6,869 nt of DNA from assembly GCA_002298155.1 (NCBI GenBank), contig DBME01000211.1, positions 1 through 6,869 of the forward strand, read 5' to 3'. The DNA comes from Holophagaceae bacterium UBA706 (GTDB taxonomy: Bacteria > Acidobacteriota > Holophagae > Holophagales > Holophagaceae). How positions within the stretch are numbered: the stretch's first letter is position 1; each line of letters begins with the position of its first letter. A model generated the notes under the pieces. It was given only the letters and a program-made list of their open reading frames with translations, was not told the DNA's origin and made no database searches. A program made the position numbers and the translations under genes. This document shows positions 6,659-6,869 of the stretch, one piece after another.

Positions 6659-6664
6659 AGTCTA
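6659..6664 (-). promoter_or_regulatory. Candidate -10 box TAGACT for the sensor cyclase gene
   Basis: On the minus strand TAGACT (6664-6659) lies 25 nt before the GTG at 6633 and 11 nt before the AAGGA ribosome site, almost the same geometry as at 1843-1848. It overlaps the small palindrome GACT-C-AGTC (6654-6662). No clear -35 is visible. Confidence 0.4.
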
Positions 6665-6699
6665 GCGGTCTTTTCAGGGAACTGGCCGCCCCGGTCGGC

Positions 6700-6705
6700 T
6701 AGGAT
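6700..6705 (+). promoter_or_regulatory. Candidate -10 box TAGGAT for the right-edge gene
   Basis: TAGGAT matches TATAAT at positions 1, 2, 5 and 6 and lies 65 nt before the GTG at 6771. With a start of transcription 6-8 nt downstream, the stem-loop at 6716-6739 would be near the 5' end of the mRNA. It is back to back with the sensor gene's candidate box, about 35 bp apart. Confidence 0.35.
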
Positions 6706-6715
6706 CATGCTTACC

Positions 6716-6739
6716 TGCTCCGGTCCCCGAGCCGGAGCA
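6716..6739 (+). promoter_or_regulatory. Perfect 8-bp stem-loop in the leader of the right-edge gene
   Basis: TGCTCCGG (6716-6723) and CCGGAGCA (6732-6739) pair perfectly around the 8-nt loop TCCCCGAG. The stem ends 19 nt before the GGAGG ribosome site. No U tract follows, so it does not look like a terminator. It could protect the 5' end of the mRNA, act as an operator, or be a regulatory RNA element. Confidence 0.5.
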
Positions 6740-6758
6740 TCTCCCGGAGGCACGAGGT

Positions 6759-6763
6759 GGAGG
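6759..6763 (+). promoter_or_regulatory. Ribosome binding site GGAGG of the right-edge gene
   Basis: GGAGG ends 7 nt before the GTG at 6771, favouring this start. The nearer GTG at 6766 is in another frame and stops after two codons. Confidence 0.6.
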
Positions 6764-6770
6764 TTGTGCA

Positions 6771-6869
6771 GTGATCCTGGGCATGGGCCGTCGACTCCTG
6801 ATCCTGGCCGCCGCGATGGCGCTCGGAACGTTCCCCGCCGCGGGAGGCCCGCCCGCGCGAGTGCGGCCG
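6771..6869 (+). CDS. N-terminus of an exported protein, truncated by the right edge
   Basis: Thirty-three codons are open from GTG 6771 to the end of the window. The residues form a clear signal peptide: VILGMGRRLLILAAAMALGT, then a FPAAGG region where cleavage is likely. The twin arginines are ordinary n-region charge, with no full Tat motif visible. ATG 6783 is an in-frame alternative start that would also give a complete signal, but GTG 6771 has the better ribosome site spacing. The mature protein is outside the window, so no function can be given. The gene is divergent from the sensor cyclase, 137 bp apart, and might share regulation with it. Confidence 0.65.
   Translation, partial: MILGMGRRLLILAAAMALGTFPAAGGPPARVRP

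Noticed and set aside
1..6869. Search by eye for CRISPR arrays, tRNA or rRNA genes, insertion-sequence ends, and toxin-antitoxin or defence modules.
   Set aside because: No regularly spaced direct repeats, tRNA-like cloverleaf, transposase frame or terminal inverted repeats were seen. The nuclease has no adjacent immunity-like gene and matches ordinary secreted nucleases.

Overview
The window is very GC-rich and densely coded, with short intergenic gaps and strongly G/C-ending codons. A two-component-regulator beta-propeller fused to a GGDEF domain sits beside a TonB_C-domain protein and several small exported proteins. Together these suggest a Gram-negative soil or sediment bacterium, possibly an acidobacterium of the Holophaga/Geothrix type. 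That assignment is inferred from composition and gene content only. There is no rRNA or other marker gene.

Layout from left to right. (1) Positions 675 to 1, minus strand, are the 5' part of a gene that runs off the left edge and encodes an exported, helix-rich protein of unknown function. (2) 676-969 is a divergent intergenic region with a markedly AT-rich island, probably the promoter of the next gene. (3) 970-1761 (+) encodes a secreted DNA/RNA non-specific endonuclease with an intact DRGH active site, followed by a hairpin terminator at 1780-1821. (4) 1870-2718 (+) encodes an exported protein with a TonB C-terminal-like domain and an unrecognised second domain. (5) 2825-3577 (+) encodes a DOT1-like SAM-dependent methyltransferase fold that carries a lipoprotein signal. 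(6) 6633-3574 (-) encodes a 1019-residue sensor diguanylate cyclase: signal peptide, about 14 propeller blades, Y_Y_Y domain, membrane helix, coiled coil and GGDEF. It converges on the methyltransferase gene, and the two share the same CTAG as stop codon. (7) 6634-6770 is a divergent promoter region containing a perfect 8-bp stem-loop. (8) 6771 onward (+) is the first 33 codons of another exported protein.

All six genes encode proteins with an export signal. Apart from the cyclic-di-GMP output of the large sensor, nothing ties them into one pathway, and they look like separately transcribed units. TAGACT or TAGGAT hexamers lie just upstream of four of the six starts and are good candidates for -10 boxes. 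I see no mobile element, CRISPR array, tRNA or rRNA, and no convincing new multi-gene system. The points most worth a second look are the lipoprotein-type DOT1-like methyltransferase, the two-domain TonB_C protein, the shared -10-like boxes and the leader hairpin at 6716-6739.
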